From Mesorhizobium sp. NZP2298 (GTDB lineage: Bacteria > Pseudomonadota > Alphaproteobacteria > Rhizobiales > Rhizobiaceae): DNA of 64,000 bases. The notes under the pieces are model-generated. The model had not been told where the DNA came from. It searched no databases and worked only from the letters and a program-made list of their open reading frames with translations. Every line of letters begins with the position of its first letter. The stretch's first letter is position 1. Below are positions 33,474 to 43,661 of the stretch, one piece after another. The stretch spans positions 7,018,001 through 7,082,000 of the forward strand of contig NZ_CP033365.1 in the NCBI RefSeq assembly GCF_013170825.1, written 5' to 3'. A program made the translations under genes and the position numbers.

Positions 33474-33592
33474 TGATGCCGTATTTCCTCAGCGGGTATC
33501 CAATCTGGCGCGGCGTCAGTCCAAGCAGGCGCCGCCTTTGCCTGCACCGAGCCACATCTCTCCACGGCCGCGATGACACGCTCGCGATTTGA
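33474..33592 (-). pseudogene. nifA C-terminal helix-turn-helix fragment
   Basis: Read on the minus strand, one frame gives SNRERVIAAVERCGSVQAKAA; one base is then missing and the next frame gives RLLGLTPRQIGYPLRKYGIR. Together this is the DNA-binding end of a rhizobial NifA. No sigma-54 interaction domain or start lies upstream on this strand in the window. It is a remnant left by recombination, pointing to nif gene shuffling in this island. Confidence 0.8.
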
Positions 33593-34326
33593 CATACTCG
33601 CACCGCGGATTTTGACCGGTCACGGGCAAGCGCGAAAAATGCCCTGGCCGTAAGTCGGGGCGCCGCGACGTGTCGAGTGCACAGCGGTGTGATGCCTGGC
33701 CATGGGTTTCCTTTCATGAATCGCGACCGTCGACTGACTTCTGCAGGCCGCAACCGCACGTTGATTCACGAGACCGGAATGGGGCGGGCGAGTCAATCGA
33801 GCTTTCTTTCATCCGCGAAAGGAAACTCTGCGCTCATGATAAAATTCCATCAGTTTCATATACCTCCGGTAGATGATATCGAACGGCAGAATGTCTGCCC
33901 CGGCGTCCCCGCGGTGCCGGTGCTGATGGCCCGGGCCATCAGTCTAATCAGCTCCTGGCAAAGCTGGCGCAGTGGCGTGGCGACCGCCATTGCGACGATG
34001 TCATCTACGAGGGCCGACCGCGACTCTGGCGTGATTTCATCACAATCGCGACAAGGTCTTGACCTTTGCGCACCTCGCGGAGCGGCTGATGGCCCCCTGT
34101 CCCGCCGACCAGCTGCGCTGCGCCGTTTCCCAAACGTCTAGGTCACATTTTCGAAGTGCGTGTTGGAATCGGTGATTCCGTATCACATTATCGCCACGTT
34201 TTAGCCGCGACATGGTCGCAATCTCCCACCAGAAAGCCGGCGTTGCCCTGAGACGGTTCGGTCCGGCATCGACTCAAACCAGCCCCCCGCTTAAGGGTCC
34301 GTGCCGGATCGAACGCTTCTTGCATC
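33593..34326. other. Decayed stretch, no gene called
   Basis: About 730 bases between the nifA remnant and a membrane protein gene. On the plus strand two adjoining frames read WRGDRHCDDVIYEGRPRLW and DKVLTFAHLAERLMAPC, which look like pieces of one former protein broken by a stop and a shift (about 33950-34140). I do not recognise it. Confidence 0.3.
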
Positions 34327-34980
34327 TTGCTGGGCAGCAGGCAGCGGAAGCATCGCTCGGCTGGCGACCAAGCGCGCCGGGCGGTGCTTTTGGCGAGCGG
34401 TCTCAATGCACGATTCTCGGCAGAGCAGCGGCTCAGAATCTTTGACGGCTTCACCGCACCCATCGAAAACAAGGCAATGGTGCGCGAGGAAAGCTACTTT
34501 GCGAGCCGAGCAGAGCCGAGTTATCTCCGCCTGGCCGAGTTGATCGAAGAATCAGCATACTGGACGCGCGACTTGCAGCGCGCGAGTGCCCAAGCGATGC
34601 GCCTCGTGCTGGTTGCGGTTGCGCTTCTGATGGGCTTCACGCTCTGGCATGCTATGTCTTCGATGTCCACCGACGCGCAGGTCTCACTTGCGCGCGTGCT
34701 GGTGGCGGCCCTAGTTTTTCTGCTTTCGTCCGATACTGTCGGCACGATGATCGCACACAAGAACGCCGCCGACGCTATCGATGATGTCCTCCAACGCGTC
34801 GAAAGTGCGGCCGCACGTGGCTACACAGAGCCGGATCTGCTGCTACTCCTATCGGACTACAATGCGGTCGTCGAAGGCGCACCTGTCGCTTTGCCGGGTA
34901 TATATCAACTCCGTCGCGGCAAACTCACCCGAAGATGGCGCGCTTATCTGGAGAATAAGCGACTAACGGAGCTGACCTGA
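34327..34980 (+). CDS. Two-helix membrane protein, possibly a shortened S-4TM-type effector
   Basis: A frame of 217 codons. Two adjacent hydrophobic segments are clear: LVLVAVALLMGFTLWHAM and SLARVLVAALVFLLSS, followed by a helical cytosolic part (AIDDVLQRVESAAARG) and a C-terminal GIYQLRRGKLTRRWRAYLE. The order 'two helices, LD-type coil, AP-x-P-x-IY-x-RR' resembles the second half of S-4TM pore-forming proteins linked to bacterial signalling defence systems, but this is pattern memory, not a search. The first helix pair seen in that family is missing. The true start is unclear; ATG 34477 (MVREESYF) is another choice. Confidence 0.4.
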   Translation: MLGSRQRKHRSAGDQARRAVLLASGLNARFSAEQRLRIFDGFTAPIENKAMVREESYFASRAEPSYLRLAELIEESAYWTRDLQRASAQAMRLVLVAVALLMGFTLWHAMSSMSTDAQVSLARVLVAALVFLLSSDTVGTMIAHKNAADAIDDVLQRVESAAARGYTEPDLLLLLSDYNAVVEGAPVALPGIYQLRRGKLTRRWRAYLENKRLTELT

Positions 34981-35208
34981 AGCGTCTCGGCGATCAACTC
35001 AGCCCTGCAGCTCGTAGCATGCGGAGAGCGCGAGTGTCGGCTGCTACCGGAAGCTACCTTCGCTTCACGACGTGAGATAAGGTGCGACCAAAATCTCCAG
35101 CATGTTTAATCCTGATGTCTGCTCTCGGACACAGGCTAAGTTTCCCTCTACGGCCGACATGCGGCGCACACCCGACATTCAGCAGTAGACCGTCCGCGGC
35201 CGGTCGTC

Positions 35209-35673
35209 TCATCCCTTCCACATCGTCGATCGGAGAACAGCCTGCATATGCTCTGCGAGGTCGAGTTCGCCGCGCGCCTCGATCTCCAAAAGATATCGGG
35301 CTTTGGTCAGGCGATCCTCTTGCCCAACCGCAGCATAGCTGCAGATGGCGAGCAGCGCCCTCTCCTCCTCCCGGCTGGCTCTTGCCGAGTCGTTTCTGCC
35401 ACCGCCTATGTCGTGCAAGGCTTCGCCGAAGGACGAGTATGCCGTCTTGTGCATGTCAATCAGCGTTCGCAATTTGTTGGACGGTTCTGGGTCTTGGCCC
35501 GGCGGCTCTGTGCCGAGCGCAGTTGCCGCAACCGTCGAGGCGACGACTGCGCTGCCTGAGTGGAAGAGCAAGGCGCGGCGGTTGATCCTGGACGTGGCGA
35601 ACTCTCCATCTGCTTCGAGACTATCGAAACGGTGACGTAATACCATCAGACCGTAACACGCCCCTTTGCGCAT
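35209..35673 (-). CDS. Putative exported protein of unknown function
   Basis: A 154-codon frame. Near its start, after about 28 residues, comes a Tat-like export signal: SRINRRALLFHSGSAVVAST and a hydrophobic run ending in TALG. The mature part (LRTLIDMHKTAYSSFGEAL, then EEERALLAICSYAAVGQED and TKARYLLEIEARGELDLAEH) is helical and resembles small rhizobial proteins of unknown function that share this layout. The start may instead be the ATG at 35646. It has no partner genes. Confidence 0.5.
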   Translation of the reverse strand: MRKGACYGLMVLRHRFDSLEADGEFATSRINRRALLFHSGSAVVASTVAATALGTEPPGQDPEPSNKLRTLIDMHKTAYSSFGEALHDIGGGRNDSARASREEERALLAICSYAAVGQEDRLTKARYLLEIEARGELDLAEHMQAVLRSTMWKG

Positions 35674-36685
35674 TCATGTCAGGATGGAAGGTTCCATTTC
35701 AGCAGACAGCCATTTGGCTGGGCGATGCGCAGCGCCCACATCTCGGACTGGATGCCGCGCCCTACTACCCCGAGGAGTCTAGATCGGTGGCAGGGTTGTC
35801 GTGGCCGGGGCGCTTCCACTGAGACCCTGAGCCCTATGGATATGCAGTGAGTCGGGGAACGCTGGCCGACAAGCCGGCGCTCGGCCGCCATCCTACGGCC
35901 GACGCTGGCGATGTCGCCTGTCGCCGGCCACAACAAAACCGCCCAGGCAGCCGTATCCCGCCGCAAACCAGGTCGACGAGATACTGACGTTGAGGGTTCA
36001 TCGGCTCAGCTGCCTGCCGACCAGAGGTAACCGAAGGGCTGGCGTCCACCTCGGAGAACTGCGTTTTCTGTCGAGCGTCCCGCCGTCTCTGACCACGCCC
36101 CCTTCCCGGCCCAAGCGCTTTCAACTGCTGGCCGAGCCGCCACACACTGCATCAAGCCACGGAAATCGCAGAGAAATCACGATTCTCGCAATGCGCAGTA
36201 AACATCCACACATTGCAAAATCACCTTCTAAGCTATTGAAAAACAACCGTCCAACAGACGCACAATGTTGCCCTTTTATCCTGCCATCTTAAATCGGTTG
36301 TGCTTCCAGTGATCTTTCTGACATCGTCGTTCCTCTTCAATGTTACGATGATACACGAATCTATGCTCTGCGCTACGATACCGCGTTCTGGCGTCGAGTT
36401 CCGATGCGCCGTGCAGTCTTCCGCGCTCTGCGACGGGGTGTTTTGGCTGCACGAATGCAGCGCTCGAACCGTCGTGGCGCACTCTTCCATCGGACTGACG
36501 GAGCATCGTCACAAGCAATCGAGCGCGGTCCGGCCATCTCATCGTCGGCACGGCCGCAGGCAGGATAACGTGCGTTCCGTCGTTCCTGGTCTGCATCGGT
36601 CCTCATCCGCCGGGGCGGATCTCCTTGTGTCGAATGGCGTCCATCACACTGCTGACGCCATGCGTTTCAACTGCCGCCACACCGC
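35674..36685. other. Kilobase without recognisable gene
   Basis: About 1 kb before the IS110 remnant. Frames up to 157 codons exist on both strands, but they overlap one another, lack ribosome binding sites and show no known motif. Probably decayed insertion-sequence or spacer DNA. Confidence 0.35.
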
Positions 36686-37625
36686 TCATCGATGTGCACC
36701 GAGAAGCTTGCGGGCCTTGCCATGCGCGCGCGCAGCGGCGTCGGCCTGGCCCGCGGCCGGATCGCCGACGTAGAATGTGCCGTCGGTCCAGATCGCATGC
36801 ATGATCACCGCCAGCTTGCGAGCCACCGCGACACAGGCCTTGCGGTGGCAGGAGCGCTTGGCGATCTCCTGGCCCCAGCTCTTGACCCTGCCCTTGAAGC
36901 GCGTCATCAGGCCTGACGCGGCCTCGTAGAGCGCGCGCTGCACATCCGCGTCGCCGGCCTTGGAGATCCGTCCCTGAATGTCGATCGAAGAGCCCGACTG
37001 CCAGCGCCGCAAGGTCAGCCCGAAGTAGGCGGTGACGTCGCCCGAGCGGCGAAAGCGCGATGGATCGTCGATCGCCGTCATGAAGGACAGCGCCCTCACC
37101 AGACCGACATGGGAATGGCCATGAAGCGCCACCAAGTTTCGCTACGCGCGACGACCTTCACGACGAGATCGTGCAGTCGACGACACTCGCGCCAGAGCGC
37201 TGTTCGCTGACAACCTTGCGCGCATCAGCTCGGTCGACAGCGGATCATCAGCCACAACCTGCCGCACCGCCTGCTCGAAAGCGACGCGTCCGACCTTGCT
37301 CAAGCGGATGCCGAACGACTTCATCGCATACCGGAGGCGTTCTCCAAGTCGAGGAAGCTGGCTTCAGGTTGCGCCGGGGAGTCAAGAGAACTCCGTCCGG
37401 TAGCAGCTCTGCGATTGATGTCGGCTTGGCGGGCGCATCAAATGGGCGTTGCCGAGCGCATCGGCTTTGTCTGTAGCGCTGCGCCGATATCGGGGCGCGC
37501 ATATGCGCTGTCGCTAGGCAGATCGCCGGCAGACCGAGGCTCTTCAGTTCCGGATGTAGCCAGGGCAACGACGATCCCGCCTAGTAGCCAACAAGGCGGA
37601 GCCGCCCAGGATCGTCCGCGCACCC
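36686..37625 (-). mobile_element. IS110-family transposase remnant
   Basis: The C-terminal half is readable at 36686-37135: FMTAIDDPSRFRRSGDVTAY, FGLTLRRWQSGSSIDIQGRI, SKAGDADVQRALYEAASGLM and SCHRKACVAVARKLAVIMHA are signatures of the transposase_20 domain. Upstream on the same strand the rest survives in pieces of different frames: FGIRLSKVGRVAFEQAVRQV, then HPELKSLGLPAIC near 37560, and GY-stop-AGSS near 37600. At least three frameshifts and a stop separate them. No terminal repeats are visible, as usual for IS110. Confidence 0.85.
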
Positions 37626-37676
37626 TTCTATCGCGGTCCGGCCTGGGCGTTATCCGGCCACACCGGCTTATTCAGC

Positions 37677-39875
37677 CTACGCTGAGGAGTTGTCCGAGAG
37701 CTCGGCAATCGAATCCGTGATCGCGTTCGCATCGAGAGCGTAGCTGCGAAACGAGAGTACCGTATCCCCCACTGAATAGGCCTCCTCATGTTCGACCATC
37801 GCGTCGAAGAGCATCGCAGAGAGGCTATCTTCCTTGAGGTATTGATAGAGGAATTTCGGATCAAGCTGGGCAGCATTCCAAAGGTTCCGCTCAACGACAT
37901 TCTCAGTGCGGGCGTCTAGTCCGGAGCCGTCGTCGAACACCGACACCTCTACGGTTCTGACAACCCCCTTTTCAATCATGTTCAGCAACTCAGCCCATCG
38001 TCTCACAGGGTGTCCGTCGACCCGGAGGCCGGAGAACATGCCATTGCAGGAGACGATACAGGTTACAATCTCCTCCGCAGGACCAACGCTCCATCCCAAC
38101 CGACGATAGAATTCGGCCTCGACTTTCGGATCCGAGAGCAAATGGCTTACGCGATCGAGTTGGCCAGCGCCTGTACGAACGTGTTTGAACGAAGTTCGCA
38201 ATTCGTGCACGTTGCAGGGCAGCAGTGAATGTTTGCACTCGAACAGAAATAGGTATTCCCCAAACCGACAGACTGCATCAATCTCGATGCGTTGACCGTT
38301 GAGTACGGTCTCATATTCCGCTCGCACGTGTTCGCAATGGCGCTGCAGGGCATGCGTCAACGCACGAGAAGCGGCTTCTTGTTCAACCGAGTCAGTGAGG
38401 CGAATTTTTCCGGTATGAACGAGGTTTCGGTACCAGTTGGCCATCCCTGCGATATGCATAGGCACAAGGAGATGGCCATCCTCTCCTCGGATGATCGGCC
38501 GATACTGAAGATCAAACACGCCTGCGCTACCTGGCTTCCAGGATAAAAGGCCTAGCACATCGTCGATTTGTTCGGGCCTCAGACACCAACCCAAAAGCCC
38601 TCTCAACACCCCTTCTTTGAACACCGGAATCAACGAGCGATAAGCAATGGCGGGGTCATGGCTCAACAGAGGCTCTAATTGCCTCGTCGCAAGGCGGGCG
38701 ACAAACAGGAAAAGTCGATAGACTTTTGCAACGTCGAGAAGCGACAAGCCAGGGCGGAGTTCGAAGCGCTCCAGCTCTTCCCATGTTACCAGTTCTGTAT
38801 TTACGACATCATGAAGATAAACTACTTCCTCAGCTGTAAAAGCATCATTAGAAAACAGCGCCCGCAGGGGCGGAACATCCGGCAGATGAAATGTATAACG
38901 ACTAAAAGGCTTCTCGATGAGCTTTACAACATCTTCACGCGTCCGATCGTAGAATTTATCTGCGATATCAAATACGGAAACAACGCCTCCTTTAATAGTC
39001 TTTATTCTTTCAAATTGCATCCGGCCACGCGCTTGATTCTCCTGTATATATCCTAAACGTATACTCTTTTCCAATTCAGGCGTTGGTGCTGATACGATAA
39101 ATTTCCTTTTACTCATGAGAACTCGATAATCGAATGCATCGACAAGGATTTCTGCCTCGCCATACCGGCGTATCTTACAAGCCTTTACGAGCACTTTGTC
39201 GAAAAGTCCGTGCGAGATCTTCGATTCGGCCATCTTGTTAAACTGTTTCGTTTGGATGCCGATCTCGGTGTCGATGCAATGAACGATGTAGGACGCGCCT
39301 TCAGCCAAATCTTCCTTCGAATAGAAGCTGATACCCTCCGTGTTTGCTCCGTGGTCGGCCTGGTGACCAGTCATGAATATGGCATCAACCCTGGCTATGA
39401 CTGATTTTAACGCGGTGTCGGCATTGCGGCTTAAAAACTGCCTAAGAGTCTGGTCCAGGTGATGAATCGACGTGGCCAGATTGGCTAGCGCCCTCACCGA
39501 CGCAAGATATGTGCGAACCTCCTCAGACAAAGGCAACTCCGCGTCTGTCTGCTCAAGAGCGGCCAAAACGTCCAAGAGGCTCTTGACCTTGTAGCCATAT
39601 TTCGAGCTGCGAAAGGCCCCCGAGGTTCCCAAAGCCTCTCTCGCGATCGACTGATCACAATAGAATCCGAGCGCAAGCCAGTTCACCGCTTGCTGCGTCT
39701 TGCCGAGCGCAATGGCCCTCAAAGCGAGGTCGCCGACCTGGAAGAGTTCCCGCCGTAGCGCATGACGCAGTTCGACCTTGTCTAGGGACACCAGTATCGG
39801 GAGCCAGACCTCGGCCGCCAGTAACTTGGGGGAGACCAAACCGAGGCGGTCTTCAAGGCTTCGTTCTTGTGCCAT
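37677..39875 (-). CDS. Large protein with a PD-(D/E)XK-like nuclease motif
   Basis: A 732-residue protein. Residues 1-500 are mostly helical with no motif I can name. Residues 531-548 read EIDAVCRFGEYLFLFECK, the D-x(n)-E-x-K signature of PD-(D/E)XK nucleases, with HVRTGAGQLDRVSHLL as the following helix. No helicase or methylase motif is present. It is flanked by the IS110 remnant and, divergently, by a UvrD-like helicase gene. Its size, solitary nature and setting in a cluster of defence genes suggest an anti-phage nuclease or an overflow-type restriction factor; that is inference. The first ATG (39875) has no clear Shine-Dalgarno. Confidence 0.6.
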   Translation of the reverse strand: MAQERSLEDRLGLVSPKLLAAEVWLPILVSLDKVELRHALRRELFQVGDLALRAIALGKTQQAVNWLALGFYCDQSIAREALGTSGAFRSSKYGYKVKSLLDVLAALEQTDAELPLSEEVRTYLASVRALANLATSIHHLDQTLRQFLSRNADTALKSVIARVDAIFMTGHQADHGANTEGISFYSKEDLAEGASYIVHCIDTEIGIQTKQFNKMAESKISHGLFDKVLVKACKIRRYGEAEILVDAFDYRVLMSKRKFIVSAPTPELEKSIRLGYIQENQARGRMQFERIKTIKGGVVSVFDIADKFYDRTREDVVKLIEKPFSRYTFHLPDVPPLRALFSNDAFTAEEVVYLHDVVNTELVTWEELERFELRPGLSLLDVAKVYRLFLFVARLATRQLEPLLSHDPAIAYRSLIPVFKEGVLRGLLGWCLRPEQIDDVLGLLSWKPGSAGVFDLQYRPIIRGEDGHLLVPMHIAGMANWYRNLVHTGKIRLTDSVEQEAASRALTHALQRHCEHVRAEYETVLNGQRIEIDAVCRFGEYLFLFECKHSLLPCNVHELRTSFKHVRTGAGQLDRVSHLLSDPKVEAEFYRRLGWSVGPAEEIVTCIVSCNGMFSGLRVDGHPVRRWAELLNMIEKGVVRTVEVSVFDDGSGLDARTENVVERNLWNAAQLDPKFLYQYLKEDSLSAMLFDAMVEHEEAYSVGDTVLSFRSYALDANAITDSIAELSDNSSA

Positions 39876-40210
39876 CGAGAAGAGTATCCTAGCCCACAGG
39901 CTTCCAGTCCCGCCGATGCCACCTCAATGGTGATGGACTTCCGGACAAATCCGATCGCTGCGGAAGGCGCTCAACCTATGCGTGGCCGACCAGCAGCATT
40001 AGCAAAGTCTAGACTGGCGGGTCCTTCTGACAGTCCGGAAGCTCAAGTTTCACCGATCTGGTTAATCCTGATCTGCTGTCGGTACCAGACCGTATCACCT
40101 CCTACATTGCTGAAACCGTCAACTTTCCAGACTCACTGTCGCAAGACAGCGCTGGCCTCGATCTTGACTTCGATCCCATTTAGGGACGAATTCTAGCGAG
40201 GGGATTTGGC
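39876..40210. other. Divergent promoter region
   Basis: About 335 bases between the nuclease-like gene (minus) and the helicase gene (plus); it should hold both promoters. No coding frame or clear operator is seen. Confidence 0.4.
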
Positions 40211-42079
40211 ATGAAGCGACCTTTTATTTCGTTGAAAATCGACCAGCTAGAGACGATGCTGGAAAAGGCCACGGCGAACGGAGACAGTAAGGCTATCAAG
40301 GCCATCGCGAGTGAGGCAGCAGTCAGGAGTACCGCTCGGGCGGGAAAGCTATTGGTCCGAGCCAAATCTGCACTCGACGTCAAGCAAGCGGATCTTTTCG
40401 AACAAGCCCCCAAAGCCTCCAAGAAACATGCCGGCGTTATGCACACTAAGGCTCCGGCCAAGCGAGGGAATCGCAAACCCACCGCGGAGCAGGAGCAGGC
40501 AATCGACGCGTTCCTCTCTGGCGGATCGCTCCGCATCAATGCCTATGCCGGTACGGGGAAGACCTCAACCCTGCAGTTCCTCGCTCAGGGAACCCGCAGT
40601 CGTGGGCAGTACATTGCTTTCAACAAGGCTATTGTGGGGGATGCCCGCGAGAAATTTCCTCCCCCAGTGGATTGCTCGACAACTCATAGCCTGGCGCTGA
40701 AGTCGCTTCACTCTGACTACAAGAAAACCAAAGACAAGTTTGCCGGAAAAGTCAGCGCAAAGCAGCTCGCAGAGATACTTGGACTCAAGAAGGCATGGCG
40801 TGCCGACCGTGACCATTCCCTGCAGCCGGTATCGCAAGCCTATTTGATCCAGCAGACTGTAAGACGTTTTGCCCAAAGCGGCGACGAGGAAATCTCTGAC
40901 GCGCATGTACCGCGTCACGGATCGCTGCTTGCGGCAAGCGATGAAGCGCTAGACGCAGTGAATGAGTTTGCGCGCAACAACGCCGAGCATCTGTGGGGGC
41001 GCATGTGCGATGCGAAGGACGCGATCCCGTTGGGTTTTGACGGATTTTTAAAGCTTTGGGGACTGTCCAAGCCGCAGATTTCGGCCGACTACATTCTTCT
41101 TGATGAGGCACAGGACACTAATCCCGTGGTCCTGGACGTTCTGAAGAGGCAAGACGCCCAACTTGTCTACGTTGGGGATCGCTATCAGCAGATCTACGAG
41201 TGGCGTGGCGCGATTAATGCGATGGAGGCGATCGAGACCGATGCCGTCGTGAGCTTAACGCAGTCGTTTCGGTTTGGTCATGAGATTGCCCACGAGGCAT
41301 CCCGCATCCTGCAGCGACTCGGCGAAAGCGTACCACTGACCGGCAACCCGGCTTTGTCGAGTAGGGTCGGGACTTGCAAGCCTAACGCCATTCTGGCGAG
41401 AACCAACGCGAACGTCATGACTGCGCTGATTGAGTGCATTGACGAAGGTCGCAAACCCCATCTCGTTGGCGACAACAACGACCTTAAGGAGTTGTTATGG
41501 GGGGTGCGAGACTTGAAGGAAGGGCGCCCAACAGACGTCGCCGACTTTTTCGGGTTCAATAGTTGGGAGTCGGTGGTCGATTTCGCCAAAACCGCGGAGG
41601 GCGAGCACCTGACCATGTTCGTCAACCTGGTGCTGAGCAAAGGCGAAAAACGCCTTTTGTGGGCTATCAATCAATCCGTGGGTGAGGATCAGGCCGATAT
41701 CGTCATCTCGACGGCACATAAGGCTAAGGGACGAGAATGGAAGAACGTTCGACTTATGGACGACTTCCTGAAGACCCGCGCAGCAAAGGAGCATAAAGAG
41801 GGGGCCGATCGAGAGCGGGAGGACGCGGCGGAACTCAGACTTTTCTACGTCGCGGTCACGCGCGCAAAGGAGGCGATCGAGATCCCTGCTATGGGCGATA
41901 GGACCGAGCCGCTGCGGGCTTCATCGCGGCAGCCGACTCCGGTGTCGGCTAAGACTGTATTCGCCCAACCCGTCGACTGGACGGAGCCGGCCAAGCAAAA
42001 TCGCCATCAGGCGCAATCGCAACATACCAATCAAAAGGAGTCCAAGCGTGGCTTCTTCTCGCGCCTTTTTGGCCGCTAA
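40211..42079 (+). CDS. UvrD/F-box-helicase-like superfamily 1 helicase
   Basis: A 622-residue SF1 helicase. The first 90 residues are a basic linker. Motif I is AYAGTGKTS (111-119), motif Ia includes YIAFNKAIV, motif II is LLDEAQDT (about 297-304), motif III is VGDRYQQIYEWRGA, motif V is ISTAHKAKGREW, and motif VI is RLFYVAVTRAKEAIE. The C-terminus is basic. It unwinds DNA 3' to 5' in known family members. A single-gene helicase of this kind in a defence cluster could act alone or with the neighbouring nuclease-like proteins, but it is not coupled to either. The ATG 40211 follows GAGGGG. Confidence 0.8.
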   Translation: MKRPFISLKIDQLETMLEKATANGDSKAIKAIASEAAVRSTARAGKLLVRAKSALDVKQADLFEQAPKASKKHAGVMHTKAPAKRGNRKPTAEQEQAIDAFLSGGSLRINAYAGTGKTSTLQFLAQGTRSRGQYIAFNKAIVGDAREKFPPPVDCSTTHSLALKSLHSDYKKTKDKFAGKVSAKQLAEILGLKKAWRADRDHSLQPVSQAYLIQQTVRRFAQSGDEEISDAHVPRHGSLLAASDEALDAVNEFARNNAEHLWGRMCDAKDAIPLGFDGFLKLWGLSKPQISADYILLDEAQDTNPVVLDVLKRQDAQLVYVGDRYQQIYEWRGAINAMEAIETDAVVSLTQSFRFGHEIAHEASRILQRLGESVPLTGNPALSSRVGTCKPNAILARTNANVMTALIECIDEGRKPHLVGDNNDLKELLWGVRDLKEGRPTDVADFFGFNSWESVVDFAKTAEGEHLTMFVNLVLSKGEKRLLWAINQSVGEDQADIVISTAHKAKGREWKNVRLMDDFLKTRAAKEHKEGADREREDAAELRLFYVAVTRAKEAIEIPAMGDRTEPLRASSRQPTPVSAKTVFAQPVDWTEPAKQNRHQAQSQHTNQKESKRGFFSRLFGR

Positions 42080-42130
42080 CGCAGACGGGCATCGAACGAG
42101 TTCGCTTGCGTCTCGCGTTCGACCGTTCCG

Positions 42131-43465
42131 CTAACCGTTCGCCTTCCTCGATCGGCGAACTGGCAGAGAGTTGCTCGCTTCGACCGGCTCGAAAAGTCTG
42201 ATGGGGGTCATTTCTGCATATCGGACGCTGAATGGGCCAAAGTTCCGCATGATCCGGCGCCATTCATCAGAAAGCTCAGAGGGGGTAAAAATTAGACTCG
42301 GCTCAAACTTTCCTTGCGTGTCGATTCGAAACCCCTCTCGGCCATACTCGGCAAGCTTATACTGGTTGCCGATAAAATGTATGGCCTTGATCTTTTCCGC
42401 CAATGCCTTGTTCACGAATAGAGCAATCATGCTCTCATCAATGTCAGAAAGGCGGAGGTAAGGACCGAAGCGAAAGCTCCCGCCTCCATACCCAAATTCA
42501 GCACGCAAAAAGCGTACTTTCTCCATCCCGACTGATGTGAAAGTGCCCACGTTCGTACCCTCGTCATGATCGGCACCCTCATCGGCAACGTCCTCGTTCG
42601 GCGCATGTTCCGCGGCCGGAATGCGTCGCTCCCACTTGGCGCCCATCATTCCGTGCAAGATGCCTGCCGGCATGGCCTCAACATCGGCCACTGATTTTGC
42701 TCTCGCTCTATCTGCGCGATCCGATGTTCCAAACGTCAACATAAAGAGCCCATCTCGCGGTTCGGCGAGACTAATGCTCACGAAAAATCGGAAGTGGCCG
42801 ATCTCATTGCCATCGTACTCGCGGTCCAGTTCCAACAAGACGAGGAACTGATCAAGGGGAGCATTCATCTCTTGCAAAAATTGCATTCGGTTCAGCGACT
42901 TCTTGATTTCACTGAATCCATCAACAATCACACTCTGAATATCGTCGCCCCATCTGGCGAAGAATGTTGCCTGTTCCGCTTCAGACATCGGGATGCCGAG
43001 CGACTGAAACCGGATCGCCATTCCATCTGCGCCATCAAGGACTAATCGAATTCTTTCTCGGTCGAAGATTTCGCAGTGGGCCAATCCGCTTTTTGTGACC
43101 TTCTGGATCAACGCATCCTTTTCGCCAGCGGTAAGATTCACGTTCGTGAAAAAAACAAATGACTTGATTTCAGGGTCGGCTGCGATCGCGCTCGCCAAAT
43201 CCCCGACGAACTTTTTCTGGGCTTTCTTCTTGTGATCCGTCGAATCGTTGGCTTGATTGACGAACCCGATAGCGCCATGGACCTTCTGTTCCCCACCGAA
43301 GATAGCTTCAATATCTCGACCACCGTCGGGTCCGCCACGAGGGTGGCGCGGGCGAACATTTGTAAACCGCTTGTCCAAGGCAAGGACGGCGACGCACATA
43401 CGTTCCCGCTGCAACTGATTTGTGTCCAGGTAGCTTTTCAAGCGTTCATCAGTTCCGAATGTCAT
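42131..43465 (-). CDS. Degenerate restriction-endonuclease-like protein divergent from the SIR2 gene
   Basis: A 444-residue protein. The N-terminal domain has RHPRGGPDGGRDIEAIFGGE followed by HGAIGFVNQANDST, which follows the layout of PD-(D/E)XK proteins (G-x-DGG-x-D ... Q-x-K), but the final lysine position reads NQA rather than QxK, so catalysis is doubtful. KSFVFFTNVNLTAGEKDALI and CEIFDRERIRLVLDGADGMA then AIRFQSLGIPMSEAEQATFF are a shared string I have seen in proteins next to SIR2 genes. The rest (200-444) is unrecognised. The gene is divergent from the SIR2 gene and ends 52 bases from the helicase stop. Confidence 0.55.
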   Translation of the reverse strand: MTFGTDERLKSYLDTNQLQRERMCVAVLALDKRFTNVRPRHPRGGPDGGRDIEAIFGGEQKVHGAIGFVNQANDSTDHKKKAQKKFVGDLASAIAADPEIKSFVFFTNVNLTAGEKDALIQKVTKSGLAHCEIFDRERIRLVLDGADGMAIRFQSLGIPMSEAEQATFFARWGDDIQSVIVDGFSEIKKSLNRMQFLQEMNAPLDQFLVLLELDREYDGNEIGHFRFFVSISLAEPRDGLFMLTFGTSDRADRARAKSVADVEAMPAGILHGMMGAKWERRIPAAEHAPNEDVADEGADHDEGTNVGTFTSVGMEKVRFLRAEFGYGGGSFRFGPYLRLSDIDESMIALFVNKALAEKIKAIHFIGNQYKLAEYGREGFRIDTQGKFEPSLIFTPSELSDEWRRIMRNFGPFSVRYAEMTPIRLFEPVEASNSLPVRRSRKANG

Positions 43466-43661
43466 ATGACCAGTTTCTTTGATGACAAGGGAAGGTCCAA
43501 ATCTGCATTCTTTCGTTCTAGACCGTTTCTCGTCAGCGAGTCTTGTCGGTCATTGTCAATAACCGCAAATTGCTGGCAAGAGTTTCGCTTCGAGGCTATC
43601 CCAGTCTGGTGAACTGGGCGCTCCATTCCTGCGAATTGTCACGGCGCAAAGGGATTTAGAA

